From: Branchiostoma floridae
Taxonomy: Eukaryota > Chordata > Leptocardii > Amphioxiformes > Branchiostomatidae
Direction: 5' to 3'
DNA length: 51,262 nucleotides
Assembly: GCF_000003815.2 (NCBI RefSeq)
Contig: NC_049982.1
Span: 15,777,704-15,828,965 of the forward strand
The translations under genes and the position numbers were made by a program. The notes under the pieces are model-generated. The model was not told the DNA's origin and did no database searches. It saw only the letters and a program-made list of their open reading frames with translations. Shown piece after piece: positions 10,785 to 20,894 of the stretch (its first letter is position 1; each line of letters begins with the position of its first letter).

Positions 10785-12762
10785 ATACAGAAACATCTGC
10801 AAACAGAGGTGACCCTCCTTCCCGGAGCAAAAAACATAAACAAGCTTGATTCTTTGATTATTTATGAATAACATTTTCTAGAGTCTGTTGCAAGAGAGTG
10901 AATAAATGACTTCACTGTGTTGTACATATCATCACAAACTTGATGGATTCTTTCCAACAGTTTCATGTAACAGTATTGTTCATTTATTTATTAAACAGTG
11001 CAGTTTGAAGTCAAAATCAATATATGTTTGACAAGCATGATGTCAGCCTTCTACAAACTACATCTCGGTAAAAACATTTTAGTCATGGCCCTGGAACTTA
11101 TTTTTACTAGTCCTTGTGACATCATGACCAACCTCCTTATCATGACCATGTTGATTTAGAGTCCTGTGGTGTAATATATGTACACAATGTGTCTACATAG
11201 GGAATTATTACATGAACTTCTGATGATGAAGACATTGGTGGCACACTCCTCCCCTGCCCTATCTGGGGTCTGACACCACTACTAGGCACTAGTTCTATTT
11301 TGATTGCATGACTGGTAAACTACTGCTGTTTTGTATAGACTGTTAGCTATACACCAGTCAAATCTGTATTGGTGACCACCTCCACATAAGGACAACCTGT
11401 CCAATGTGACCACTTATGATGATTCCTTAGATATTTTTTTCTTATTGACTCAAGCATTACTAGTAAGGATCCTGTCTATATTGACCACCTATCCACATAG
11501 ACCAGATTTCATTTGTCCCCTAAGTTGTCTTCTTGGGCAGTTTGGACTGTAATCTGCATAAGACCAGACGGACAGCTTTAAGTTTGACCACAACCACCAA
11601 GAAGGACCCTTTCTCTTGTGAGGGTTGTAGGTTCTGTGATAAGCTTGAGGTGTAGTTCTCCTCAAACACAGGAATTATTATAATATGCTAACTTAGCATA
11701 TAGAAATGGATGGGAACTCAATCTATTGTGTAACTTTTCAACAAGTGGCTCAGGGATGCAATCAGATATTTTTTTACTCCAATCTTAAGTGCAAAATAAA
11801 CATTTCAAAGTTCTCAACTTCTTTTCTATGTACTGGTTGTGTAAAAGAAAACTACTATGTTCTATGTTGTTAATTAATTGTACTTACCAAGTAAGCCCTG
11901 TTTACACTGGACTAGTTAAACAGGTTTGGGCAGGTTTTCCTAATGAATGTTTCAGTGATCGAAATAACCACTTGCACACGAAATAACCATGTTTTGCTTG
12001 GCACAACTTAATTTCAAACCAGGTAGCACAGCCTGGAACCTGAAACTTTTGGAACACCGCTTTTCCACCTACCGGTACATTGTACATGTATATACTAGTA
12101 CATGTATAAGCTTTTGTATTAATTTCTTGATAAGATAAAACATTAATTACATGTAACTGGAAGAAAAGATAATGGATAACTAGCTCATCTGAAGAAAGTA
12201 ATAACTAGAAAGTAGGGCAACCTAGAAATTGTTGATGGTGCAACCTGGCTTTTGACTCAAGCTGCCGCCTGGGCAAACTGGCTGAAAAAAAAGTATTTTT
12301 AAGAACTGTGTTTTTTAAGAACACACAACAGGCTGGACTTTTGGAGTGCAGTGTAAATAGGTCAAACTCAGTTTCTGTTCAATTTCTGCGAGCAGCCAAC
12401 TTCATCTGCATTCATCATCAAACATTTTCTAAAATGCCCAAAACTCATTTTTAAAAGTGCTGCAAAATGGCTTGACCAACCACGCAAGTTCTCTATATGG
12501 TCACATATCTTACATGTACCTGCAGTGTTTGCACTAAAATTTTGCATTTGTGTACCTCATCAAGTTTTGCTTAGTTAGTACCTACTGTTTTCCTCAGTTT
12601 TAGGCTTGGGCACATCAATATGCATGAACTTGAGTTAAAAAGTCATCCTGGAGGACTGTCATGTGTAAACAGGGTCTCACAGACTAAAAACACACGTCGA
12701 TGAAGGTTAGACATCAGGTAGTAAGATATGGCAAATAGCAATTACTCAAACAACTGATTTTG
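10785..12762. other. Upstream intergenic DNA with one repeat copy
   Basis: Apart from the dispersed repeat at 11357-11520, I see no gene-like feature on either strand. The open frames are short and not supported by splice sites. Confidence 0.5.
11357..11520. repeat. Dispersed repeat, copy 2
   Basis: A diverged copy of the block at 8448-8602 in the same orientation (GTCAAATCTGTATT, then ATTGACTCAAGCATTA). The homology covers most of both segments. Confidence 0.6.
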
Positions 12763-12983
12763 GAAACGGTCAGACTCAGACGCTTCAGGTAGGATCCACT
12801 TAATTTCTTTTGCATATTAGTTCAGATTTAGGATTTGAAAAAAAAAAACAGTTCTCCAACTAGATTTCTTTTGCATATCAATTCTTAATTAGGATATATG
12901 AACATTCAACTGCTCTCCAACAAGATCTCTTTAGCGTCACTGACGAAAGGTAGTGGATTCTACCTGAAACGTCTGACCATTTC
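12763..12983. repeat. Segment bounded by a 32-bp inverted repeat
   Basis: The left arm (GGTCAGACTCAGACGCTTC) and the right arm (reverse complement GGTCAGACGTTTCAGGTAG) match apart from a 6-bp insertion. The interior has two diverged copies of an approximately 80-bp block containing TTCTTTTGCATAT and CTCTCCAAC. It could be a non-autonomous element or the end of a larger one; no coding sequence. Confidence 0.5.
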
Positions 12984-13007
12984 TAAGATCATATGCAGTA
13001 GCTTAAG

Positions 13008-13219
13008 TACTGTAAACGCATTTAAGTTTGCGGGGATTTAATTTCACGGTAGCGGGAAAAAGGCCTGTTTCCAATGGTTTTAAGTTCGTGGTAGCACGAT
13101 GCACTGTAGTCTCTCCCTGCCATTGAAAAATGTTCATGGTGGATTTAAGTTCGCGGTGAAGCAGCCACCGTGAAAATCGCAAACATTAAACCACCGCAAA
13201 AGTTTCTGCATTTACCGTA
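13008..13219. mobile_element. TA-flanked MITE, copy 1
   Basis: The left terminus is TA followed by CTGTAAACGCATTTAAG. The right terminus, reverse complemented, is CGGTAAATGCAGAAAC and is also followed by TA. The interior has CpG-rich blocks (TTCGCGGTG, CCACCGCAAA). The same element occurs in opposite orientation at 16591-16795. A TA duplication suggests Tc1/mariner-type mobilisation. Similar units are, to my knowledge, abundant in amphioxus genomes. Confidence 0.8.
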
Positions 13220-14406
13220 ACTACTATTTGGCATAATAGTAGAAGTTTAAAGTAATAGTAGGCATAATAACACATTTGTAACACCCACCTTCTGCCAAGC
13301 CTTGCACTTGTAACTGTTGATCACCTGATTCCTTCCCAACCTAGCAGCCAAAGTACCGATGGGTCTCTGTTGGAAGGTAAATACCCAGTAAAACATTGCA
13401 AGCTGGTCTTGTGAATGTACCTTCAATTCTATTCTACGTTAGACCGGGTATTCTAAACGCAGGTAACCTTGAGCACTTTTGAACTTCTGCTCTTCTTAGA
13501 AGTTGGTTTGAACAGAAGAATTGAATTCTTACATACTTCACCCCTTATGTGGGGAGGGCTGTTCAGAACCCTCTATAAGTCTAGCATGTTTACTCATCCA
13601 ACTGCACATGTGCCGATCAAAGGTGAAAGCCCCTGAGACATAAACAAAATGTCTTGCATTTAGAAATTAAATGTAAACCGACCAACAGAACTCAGACATA
13701 TCTAGCATGGTCGAGGAAATGTAATAAACAGTTTGCAAGTCTGGGGCCTTCACCTTTGACCTGTGCTATTGGATCTGTGAACATGCTTATTCTGTACCAC
13801 CTAGGAGCTTTTGGCACCACCATTCATATTTTTGAAATACTACTTTTCGACAATAAACAATAAAAAAGTATAACATTTTGGATGTCAACGACTGCTGTGT
13901 CCATGGACTAGCTTTCTAATCAGTATTGTCTGTGGAAACAAACACGGCGTACTTGTGCATAATAAGATCAGTAAAAACTCTGTCTCAAGTTAGAGCACGT
14001 CCCAAGTTAGAGCATCTCCCACTACGAATTATTTTTCAAAAGAAAAAAAAAATATTTGGCTTCGAGATTAGACGATGAAAATCTCTGTACCACATAAGAG
14101 TGTTTATTCACAATCCATGTTGCTCAATAACAAAACAAAAGTCGGCATAGCTTCTTTCGCGGTAACTGAACATATACGGGAACAAGAGCCATTTTGTGCG
14201 TTCTTTAAACAAAGATACATAAAATTTGTGTGCCAAGACACCTTTCCCCTAGCTAGGGCACAAAACACATTACTTCGCCGATCGCTGGAACACCCCAGAT
14301 CACCAGTATTAGCCTGCAGTCAGTGTAAGCTTTTCAATCTAACACACAGGTCTGGAGTATTCCAAATAACCCGAAGTTTAATGACTTACTTGTCTTCAAA
14401 ACAAAC
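13220..14406. other. Intergenic DNA or gene A first intron, nothing recognised
   Basis: If the first exon of gene A lies near 14.4 kb, this is intron. There are no supported exons, and only short simple tracts such as A-rich runs near 14040. Confidence 0.4.
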
Positions 14407-14460
14407 CTTGAGATTTCTACGATGATTTTTCTCACACTTCAGCCGCCATTTTTACCAAAC
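14407..14460 (-). promoter_or_regulatory. Candidate YY1 site and noncoding first exon of gene A
   Basis: GCCGCCATTTTT at 14442-14453 is a full match to the YY1 site found at many metazoan promoters just downstream of transcription starts. On the minus strand it gives AAAAATGGCGGC, followed about 35 bp on by a usable donor (CTCAAG, then gtttgt at 14401-14406). This could be the 5' noncoding exon spliced to the acceptor at 8061. The ATG within it opens only a five-codon frame. No transcript evidence is available. Confidence 0.35.
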
Positions 14461-15939
14461 CGATAGCAAAGCAATGTAACAAAGCACATTATCGCAATCT
14501 ATCGCCTGTAGTGATTCCAATAACAAGTCAATTTGTTTCGCTTTTGACTCTTAATATAAGGTGTTGTACTACAGCAATCGTATACATATTCATTGTACAC
14601 TAGCTAAATCTATGAGGTCCAAGATTCGGATAGTTATTGTTGTTACAATGCGTTCAATCTCCCACTATGACCTTTTGACCTCGCGGGAATGAGGTTCGGT
14701 AGGGACCGTCCATTTGTATTTTAGGGAGCGTCCAGAACTGACTTGCGGGGATGCATCTACCCTTGTCTGAAATGTTACCCAGTTTCCCAATCGCACACGC
14801 CTTTGGTTATTTTTTTTTTTTTTGCCACTGCATGCCTAGAAACATCTACTTCACAGATTTTGTTAAGATATTACCTTGTCGAACTGACAAAGTAGTAGTC
14901 CGGATTGATGTTAGACTTTCTAGTTATTCGCTTTAATTAATAGGCAAGTTAGGGCAAAGTAAAGGTAAAGTGTTCCATCATTGATTCATTAGGGATCGAT
15001 ATTGCACTTGCATACAGTCCATGTCAAATCTTAATTGTGTGTTTCTCTGTTTTTGTCAGCAAGGCTAGCCCTATGTAATCGCCACAGGCTAGTAGGGAAG
15101 CCCTCGATGTGCATGCTGAACAGCCAAACCAATAAATACATATTAACGTTACACCTGCACGTCACTGGTCTTTGTAAAATTGACTTTAACGTTGAAAGCT
15201 CGAGAGGAAGTTTAATGCTGATAGAAATTCTGTATCTAAAGATGCATCAACGAGCTAGTTGCGTTATATTTGTTATAGTAACGTTAATGTCAGGGAAGAC
15301 CCACCATGACCAAATTGAATGACATCCCTCACTCTTCTTCAGCAGCACTAGAGTGAACTAGAGGATCATCTGAAGAAGAGTGATGGATGTCCATGAAAAC
15401 GTCAGGAAGAAAATCTTCACATTTTATCTAGCTGTAGACATTGAATTGTTCAAGGGTCTTATTTGTTACCTGGATGTCTAAACATTTCTTGTTCCTTGTT
15501 TCAGTAACGTTAACTGTTACGTAACAGTTTTCAAAAATTCGTCGCTAAAATATATTGCATCATCAAGTTTAATAGCTTTCACAATGGAACAGCTCACATC
15601 ATCGAAAACTCACTTGTGATACTCAATAAAGGTCCAGTTGCACCTTTGCCACCTGCAAAGCGTGCACCCCCGTGTTCAGCAATAATGGTATAGTCTACAC
15701 TGCCGCACACCATTGGTTGACGTCGTAGAGACCATGCCATACTCGCTGGCGTCTTTGCATGCATGGTTCTTCAAATGGTTTGTATGTGGTTTAGACATTT
15801 TCTTTACAAAAGTGGACGGTTTTGATCCTACTAGATGTGTGTGCTGTCGTGTAACTGCTTGTTCGGACGTTGAGCCAGTGATCTGGGTTCCACAAACTCT
15901 TTCAGGCGACCCTTGTTCGCACACCGCCCCGTTCTATCG
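14461..15939. other. Region between the candidate promoters of genes A and B
   Basis: It contains a T tract near 14808-14823 and the hairpin at 15321-15391. No exon is supported. The open frames near 15.7-16.0 kb on both strands overlap each other and lack recognisable motifs. Confidence 0.4.
15321..15391. repeat. 71-nt hairpin with 22-bp arms
   Basis: The left arm (starts GACATCCCTCACTCTTC) and the right arm (starts CTGAAGAAGAGTGATGG) pair over 22 bp with one mismatch around a 27-nt loop. The size fits a miRNA-precursor-like fold, but motifs of the form CTGAAGAAGAGTGATG also recur in transposon-derived DNA. Confidence 0.75.
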
Positions 15940-15993
15940 GTCCCCACTGATAGAGTGGCCATTTTCAGTTTTCGGGGGTGCAGAGGGCGGGGT
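15940..15993 (+). promoter_or_regulatory. Candidate GC-box promoter or first-exon donor for gene B
   Basis: A CpG-containing stretch has GGCCATTTTC and a GC box (GGGCGGGG at 15986-15993), immediately overlapping a strong donor-like gtgagc. If transcribed on the plus strand, an untranslated first exon could splice from here to the acceptor at 18505. This is inference from motif placement only. Confidence 0.25.
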
Positions 15994-16590
15994 GAGCGTG
16001 CGATCTGGCGGGAAAGACACAACATGGTTTTGATGACACGGCCCATCACACTTTCTCAATGTTTGGGGAAGGTACTTTGAAGCCGCAGCCGTATTTTCAT
16101 GTTGTGTTGGGGTCGTTGTGTTTAGCGGAAGTCTGAGTTCGTCTTAATTCCGCCTCAGGTGCGCGATACGCGTACCTACAACAACAGTCACTCGGCGGTG
16201 TGTACTTTTGTTTGCAGCCTATTAACAAGCGTTATGCAGCGATCAGTGTCCAGCCTCTGGACTGTTCCAGGTTAGGGTAGGGATGGGAAGTTGCCACTTA
16301 CTTTGGGGTTGTGCTGAAGTAGAATTTGCCAATAAAGTTCACTCAATTGGTCTGGACTTGTGGGTGTGGCAGTTTATGATACCTCAGGTATTCACACTGG
16401 GTCCCCTCTCAGGTTTAATAGAATGTCAATGAGGACCAAATATGAGGACTTGCAAGCTACAGTACAGGCTTTGCGATAGGCGTCACAGTTACGTGATGCA
16501 AGATTTCGCGGAATCCTTGCGTAATTTGATGGTGTCTATCACTGGATTTTATGGTGTCTGTTGCCGGACTTCGTGGTGGCTACTGCAGCA
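15994..16590. other. Possible first intron of gene B, nothing recognised
   Basis: A relatively CpG-rich piece near 16140-16260 (several CGCG and GCGCG runs) could belong to the same promoter region. No coding exon is visible. Confidence 0.3.
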
Positions 16591-16795
16591 TACTGTAAAT
16601 GCAGAAAATGTCGTGGTGGTTTAATGTTCGCGGTTTTCGGGGTGGCTACTTCAATGCAAATTTAAAACCACCGCAAACATTTTTCCATGGCAGTAAGAGT
16701 GCATGGTGCTACCGCGAACTTAAAACCATCGCGAAAAGTCCTTTTTCCCGCTATCGCGAAATTAAATCCCCGCAAACTTAAATGCATTTACAGTA
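16591..16795. mobile_element. TA-flanked MITE, copy 2 (opposite orientation)
   Basis: It begins TA-CTGTAAATGCAGAAAA and ends AAATGCATTTACAG-TA. The interior contains the same blocks as 13008-13219 in reverse order (GCGGTTTTCGGGG, CCACCGCAAACA, CCCCGCAAACTTAAA). It has no coding capacity; the ORFs crossing it are accidental. Confidence 0.85.
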
Positions 16796-18505
16796 TTGCT
16801 CAATACCTTGTAGGATTTTGCAGTGTGTCTCGCAGAACATCTGCAGTCTTGTATCCCATTTGGAAGTGTGAGACCTTGAAGCTGGTCATGGCCGAACTCA
16901 GCCAGCAAGGCCGCCATGTAATTAAGCATGTAGATTTGTAGGAAGACATTATAGATTTAATAATGATAATCGGGTGTATTTTGCAACCAGTAGATACCCA
17001 AAGTATGAGTAATCAAGCTGTTTAACATGGTCGAGGCACCTCCTCAAACACAGGACCCCCGTTTTACGTCCCCCTGAGAAGATGATTTCGTGGAATGCTT
17101 TGTGAGGCTACAGCATCCGGCTGTCCTTGGGTGGCCTCCCATCCAAGAAATGACCGGACTATGCGTTTGGAGAGTTGCGCCAGTACACGTTTATACGACA
17201 TATTCATTTAACCTCTCCTAAGCAAAACTTTCAACATTATTTCTTTGTTTCTAATATATGATGCAGCATGCTACTTCCCAACTGACCCAAGTTTACAATT
17301 TATAAATGATGCTGCAAACCACTGTTAGCTCCGTCGCCTGTGGCTCATACATCAAATTGGTAGTTTTTATGTTTATGTAAGTTTTTTGCATTTTTACTAG
17401 GTTTCTAACCTGAGGTTGTGTAAAGTCATTACGCTGCATGGTAAGAATTAATAAACATTGTCACAAATTATGAGCAATCACTGTGTCGTGTTGGAAGTGC
17501 GGCCTTATTAGCCGAGTTTGGGACTGTCACATGACTGTAGGGTCTCATACCAGATTTCTCTGCCTTGGGACGAGAGATCGGGTTCCCGAGGAGTCACGTG
17601 AAACTTTTCTTCTGAATTTTCCTGTGATGACCCGCACATTATACCATGGCATCCTGCAGACCAGTTTCGCTAGATGCTCCTTAACACCAAGGAATAATGC
17701 AATGGCTTGTACAAAAGCAACTTAATTTACTGTTAAGCTTTGCCACCCCTTCAGAATTTATAGTTAGGCATTGCTGTCCCTCCCAAATACACCTGTACCA
17801 TTAAGCGTTGGAAGGATCCCCCCGTGCAGATCCTCTAATACTTGCAGGATACAAAGGCAAGAAGTGGACCATTATTGGGGGTTGACCAGTGGAGGGACTG
17901 AAGGTGATGCAAAATGTATGTCAGACTCACCCAAGAAAGCACATGTTTATATGCAAAATGCACCAGAAGTTGAGAAAATATGGTGTCCTCAAACCAAAAA
18001 ATGGTAATAACAGCAATTCCAACATCTAAATCCAGTTTCCGAATTATGGACAAATGTGCAGTCGATAGACTCGAAGTTTGAATCACTATGGAGGCCTGTG
18101 TGATTACAGTAGAAAAACTAGAATGCTGTGTGATAACCCAAGATAACCGAAACACACGTATCAGATGATCTTGTGGCCCAGGTAAACGTGTTATAACGTT
18201 GTTATAGGACAGTATCAACTGGATTAGTTAGAGACATAGAACTATTTGTGTAAGACTAAGAGGATGAAGAGGCTTGGCAGCCACAAAAATATTTCCTTGT
18301 TTATTTATTCACCCATGCAAACTTACACGAGCAGAAAGCCGCAGCCTTCTTGAATTGAGTAAGATAACTTTGAATACCAGGCTTCTATCAGCCTGGGAAT
18401 TTTAAGCCTTTTTGAAAAGTAATATTTTCTGTAATAATGACAACCCAGTACAATGCAGTTTGATTGATCCCACAGGTAGTGGTTACTGTGAAAGCTGCCT
18501 TACAG
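16796..18505. other. Region upstream of the gene B coding exon, mostly unrecognised
   Basis: It holds a repeat-like segment at about 17021-17165 (CpG-bearing, with CCTCCCATCCAAG). No exon with matching splice sites was found until the acceptor at 18505. Confidence 0.4.
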
Positions 18506-18590
18506 AGCGAGCGGAGAATCACCTGAGTTTGCGAGGACCATGGAAGGACAGAGCAGTGCCACAACAGCGTCACCCCATCCTGTGCCGGTG
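18506..18590 (+). CDS. Gene B, exon with start codon (CDS 18540-18590)
   Basis: An acceptor (gctgccttacag) ends at 18505 and a perfect donor (GTG, then gtgagt) begins at 18591. The ATG at 18540-18542 sits in a strong context (GGACCATGG) and gives 17 codons (MEGQSSATTASPHPVPV) ending in phase 0. This matches the phase of the acceptor at 20894, where the long acidic open frame begins. The acceptor ahead of it implies at least one untranslated exon further upstream. Confidence 0.7.
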
Positions 18591-19776
18591 GTGAGTAGTA
18601 TAGTAGTTTTTCATTAGGTCAGATATGTGCGATTGAAAGATTATTGAACAGATTTGCTTCACCAAGTAGATAACTTTATATCTATATTGTTTTTTAATAT
18701 GGCATTCAGAGATATCAAGTTAATGAACCCATGGTTTCAAATTGCAATACCCAGTGTGTATTTTCAAAATATTGCAGTTTGAAACAACCGTCGTTGACTT
18801 GATATCCCTAAAAACCCTGTTTTTATTAAACAACGGATATAGCTTACCTAGTATATAAAGGTGAACTAACGTTACCAGGAGATATACATGTATTAGAAAT
18901 AGAAATATTTTTTATCTTGATTGCTTGCTTAATGCTTGGACACCGTTCATACCAAGAGTTGCGAATCAGCATTCCCCCAGTTGGTATTTATCCCAATTTG
19001 CAAATCCTAATATGAATGATCTGAATGCAGCTGCAAGCAGAGGGTAATAAGCCAGATTCTTCGGATTGAATCCTTATCAAGCCCTTGCCAAAGTGGATGC
19101 AGATTTGCCAATCCTGGTATGACTGTGGTCTAACTTCCATAATTATAATACACCATTCAGTTGAGTGAGACACAATACCACCTTTACACCCTTACCACAG
19201 CTTTTGCCAATCTAGCTTATTGGGTTATTTGATTAGGACCGTACAGATCCCCCCCCTTCTTTACTTGACCTTAGGCCACACTGATTTAATTTTATAGGTA
19301 ACATCTGCACAATCATTAATTTTCGGCTGTTCTCCACACAAAAATCACCTCGAAATTAAGAACTTGCAACTGTGCTGGCCCATAGTGCAGCAAACAGGCC
19401 AGCATGAGCAGAGCAGACTTACTGTGAAACTTGGAATGGTCTACCACGTAACCAGATGTATTTCTTTGTACTACGTCAGCACTGACGGACCCGAGAAGAC
19501 TGGTTGGTAATTGCAGATTGGTTTGTCACATTTGCACAGCTTGATGAGAGACTCCCAGTGGTCAGTATTTGCCCAGTCCATTTCATTGATGTCCTATCAA
19601 GAGCATCGTTCATTCATTTCTTCTGCAACATGGAAAGACATGTGAGGGGAATTGAGTTGTCTGTGTATGGTGGACTTAAAGGCCACTCCTCTATTCGGCT
19701 GCTCCTGGCTTTTTTGTCTCTCTCTCTAGGTATATAAAAATTGAGAAGGAGGAAATACAAGACAACCTACAATTGC

Positions 19777-19950
19777 TGTCGTATTGGGGACACCTGAGTT
19801 ATCGCCACAAAGCAGCCGCTATAGGCCCTTGTGACCGTTGTATTGAAGTTCCCTGAGTTAGCGCCAAATGGCAGCCACTCCAGACCCTTGCGGCAGTTGT
19901 ATTGAGGTCACCTAAGCTAGCGCCAAATGGCAGCCGCTCCTGACCCAGCC
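19777..19950. repeat. Tandem repeat, three 58-bp units
   Basis: Units start at 19777, 19835 and 19893. Each runs from a TTGTATTGAGG-type block to GCGCCAAATGGCAGCCGCT, with about 80 percent agreement by eye. It lies in the gene B intron and its function is unknown. Confidence 0.8.
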
Positions 19951-20254
19951 TATTGTAAGCTCCTCACAATTCAGATGCTGGCTGCAAAGAGAGAGTAATT
20001 GGCCCACCCAATAACAACAATAACTGACCTCCTTCAATAACCATTATCTTACCTCTCATGCTTTTTTGCTGTGTTTTCTCTGCCCTCTCACATTAGTTTT
20101 GGGGTCTCCAGAGGATGTAATCATAAAATCAAATTAGTGTGGCTTTGCTATGTAGCTTCCAAATCTGTGAAAGAAGTTACGTATGGCAGGAAAGGACAGG
20201 CTTACAGGAAACAAAACCCCTGATCTCTCAGGTCAGCCTATAGCGTCAAAGAGA

Positions 20255-20570
20255 GTACTTTGATGTTCCAACGTCTGAATCAGGTATTCGAATTGCCAAC
20301 GGTGCCCTATTCGACCCGCTCGAAACAGTTCGATTTATTCGAATGGAGCCTGTGTGATACGCCTTTCGAACCTGTGCGATACGGAAGCGTACGGCCCGGT
20401 CCGGAACACCCGTATCGAACGTTTTCGCGTCACAGGTATGACATAAGTATTATTATGTCATACTTGGGCGGAAATAACGTTCACTACAGGTGTTCTGAAC
20501 GGGGTGATAATTTTCCATATCACACAAGGTTCCATAGATTAGAACACACTCAATGCACTCCACTGCAAGC
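20255..20570. repeat. CpG-rich repeat-like block with a short palindrome
   Basis: This stretch is much richer in CpG (repeated TTCGAA and CGATACG words) than its surroundings and includes a palindrome at 20434-20465 (arms AGGTATGACATAA and TTATGTCATACTT). That composition suggests a fairly young inserted repeat not yet depleted of CpG. No family can be named. Confidence 0.4.
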
Positions 20571-20698
20571 GAATTAGTTCTTTTGTTCAAATTTTTTCTT
20601 GAATCAGTGTTCTTGATAAATAATGTGTTGAATCTTACCCTTTTTATGAGTAGTTTGGCAATTAAATCAGTGTTTTCCGACCTGGGTATGGCATAAAT

Positions 20699-20832
20699 AA
20701 AATACAACATGGTGTATTCCATGTCACCCTCAGTCCAAGCCCTCCCGCAGGTCACATCTTCGACGGGAGGGCGATCCGACCTGCGGTCGGGCTGGTACTT
20801 CAGGTGATATGGAATACACCGTGTTGTATTTT
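20699..20832. mobile_element. 134-bp palindromic MITE-like element
   Basis: The 30-bp terminal arms (AAAATACAACATGGTGTATT on the left, GGTGATATGGAATACACCG on the right) are inverted copies with two mismatches. An inner inverted repeat (CCCTCCCG with CGGGAGGG, GCAGGTC with GACCTGC) extends the fold. It lies about 60 bp before the gene B exon 2 acceptor. No target duplication is certain. Confidence 0.7.
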
Positions 20833-20894
20833 CTCTAGATATATATTGACAACTATGTAACCTGCATGATGCACATCTCTTAATGTTCATCCAG

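Larger units (their letters stand above)
18591..20894 (+). other. Gene B intron
   Basis: It is bounded by gtgagt at 18591 and ttaatgttcatccag at 20894. It holds a 58-bp tandem repeat (19777-19950), a CpG-rich repeat-like block (20255-20570) and a palindromic element (20699-20832). No other exon is evident. Confidence 0.65.

Noticed and set aside
15676-16049. Overlapping open frames on both strands near 15.7-16.0 kb
   Set aside because: They mirror each other in a CpG-rich region and lack splice context or recognisable domains.
17126-17160. Possible antisense 5S rRNA or 5S-derived SINE (GGCCTCCCATCCAAG)
   Set aside because: Only about 30 bases resemble 5S, and the internal control region does not continue, so it is at most a short repeat remnant.
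17500-17590. tRNA-like A box (TTAGCCGAGTTTGGG) and a weak B box
   Set aside because: The spacing is about 75 nt, the B box does not fit GGTTCGAxTCC, and no cloverleaf can be drawn.
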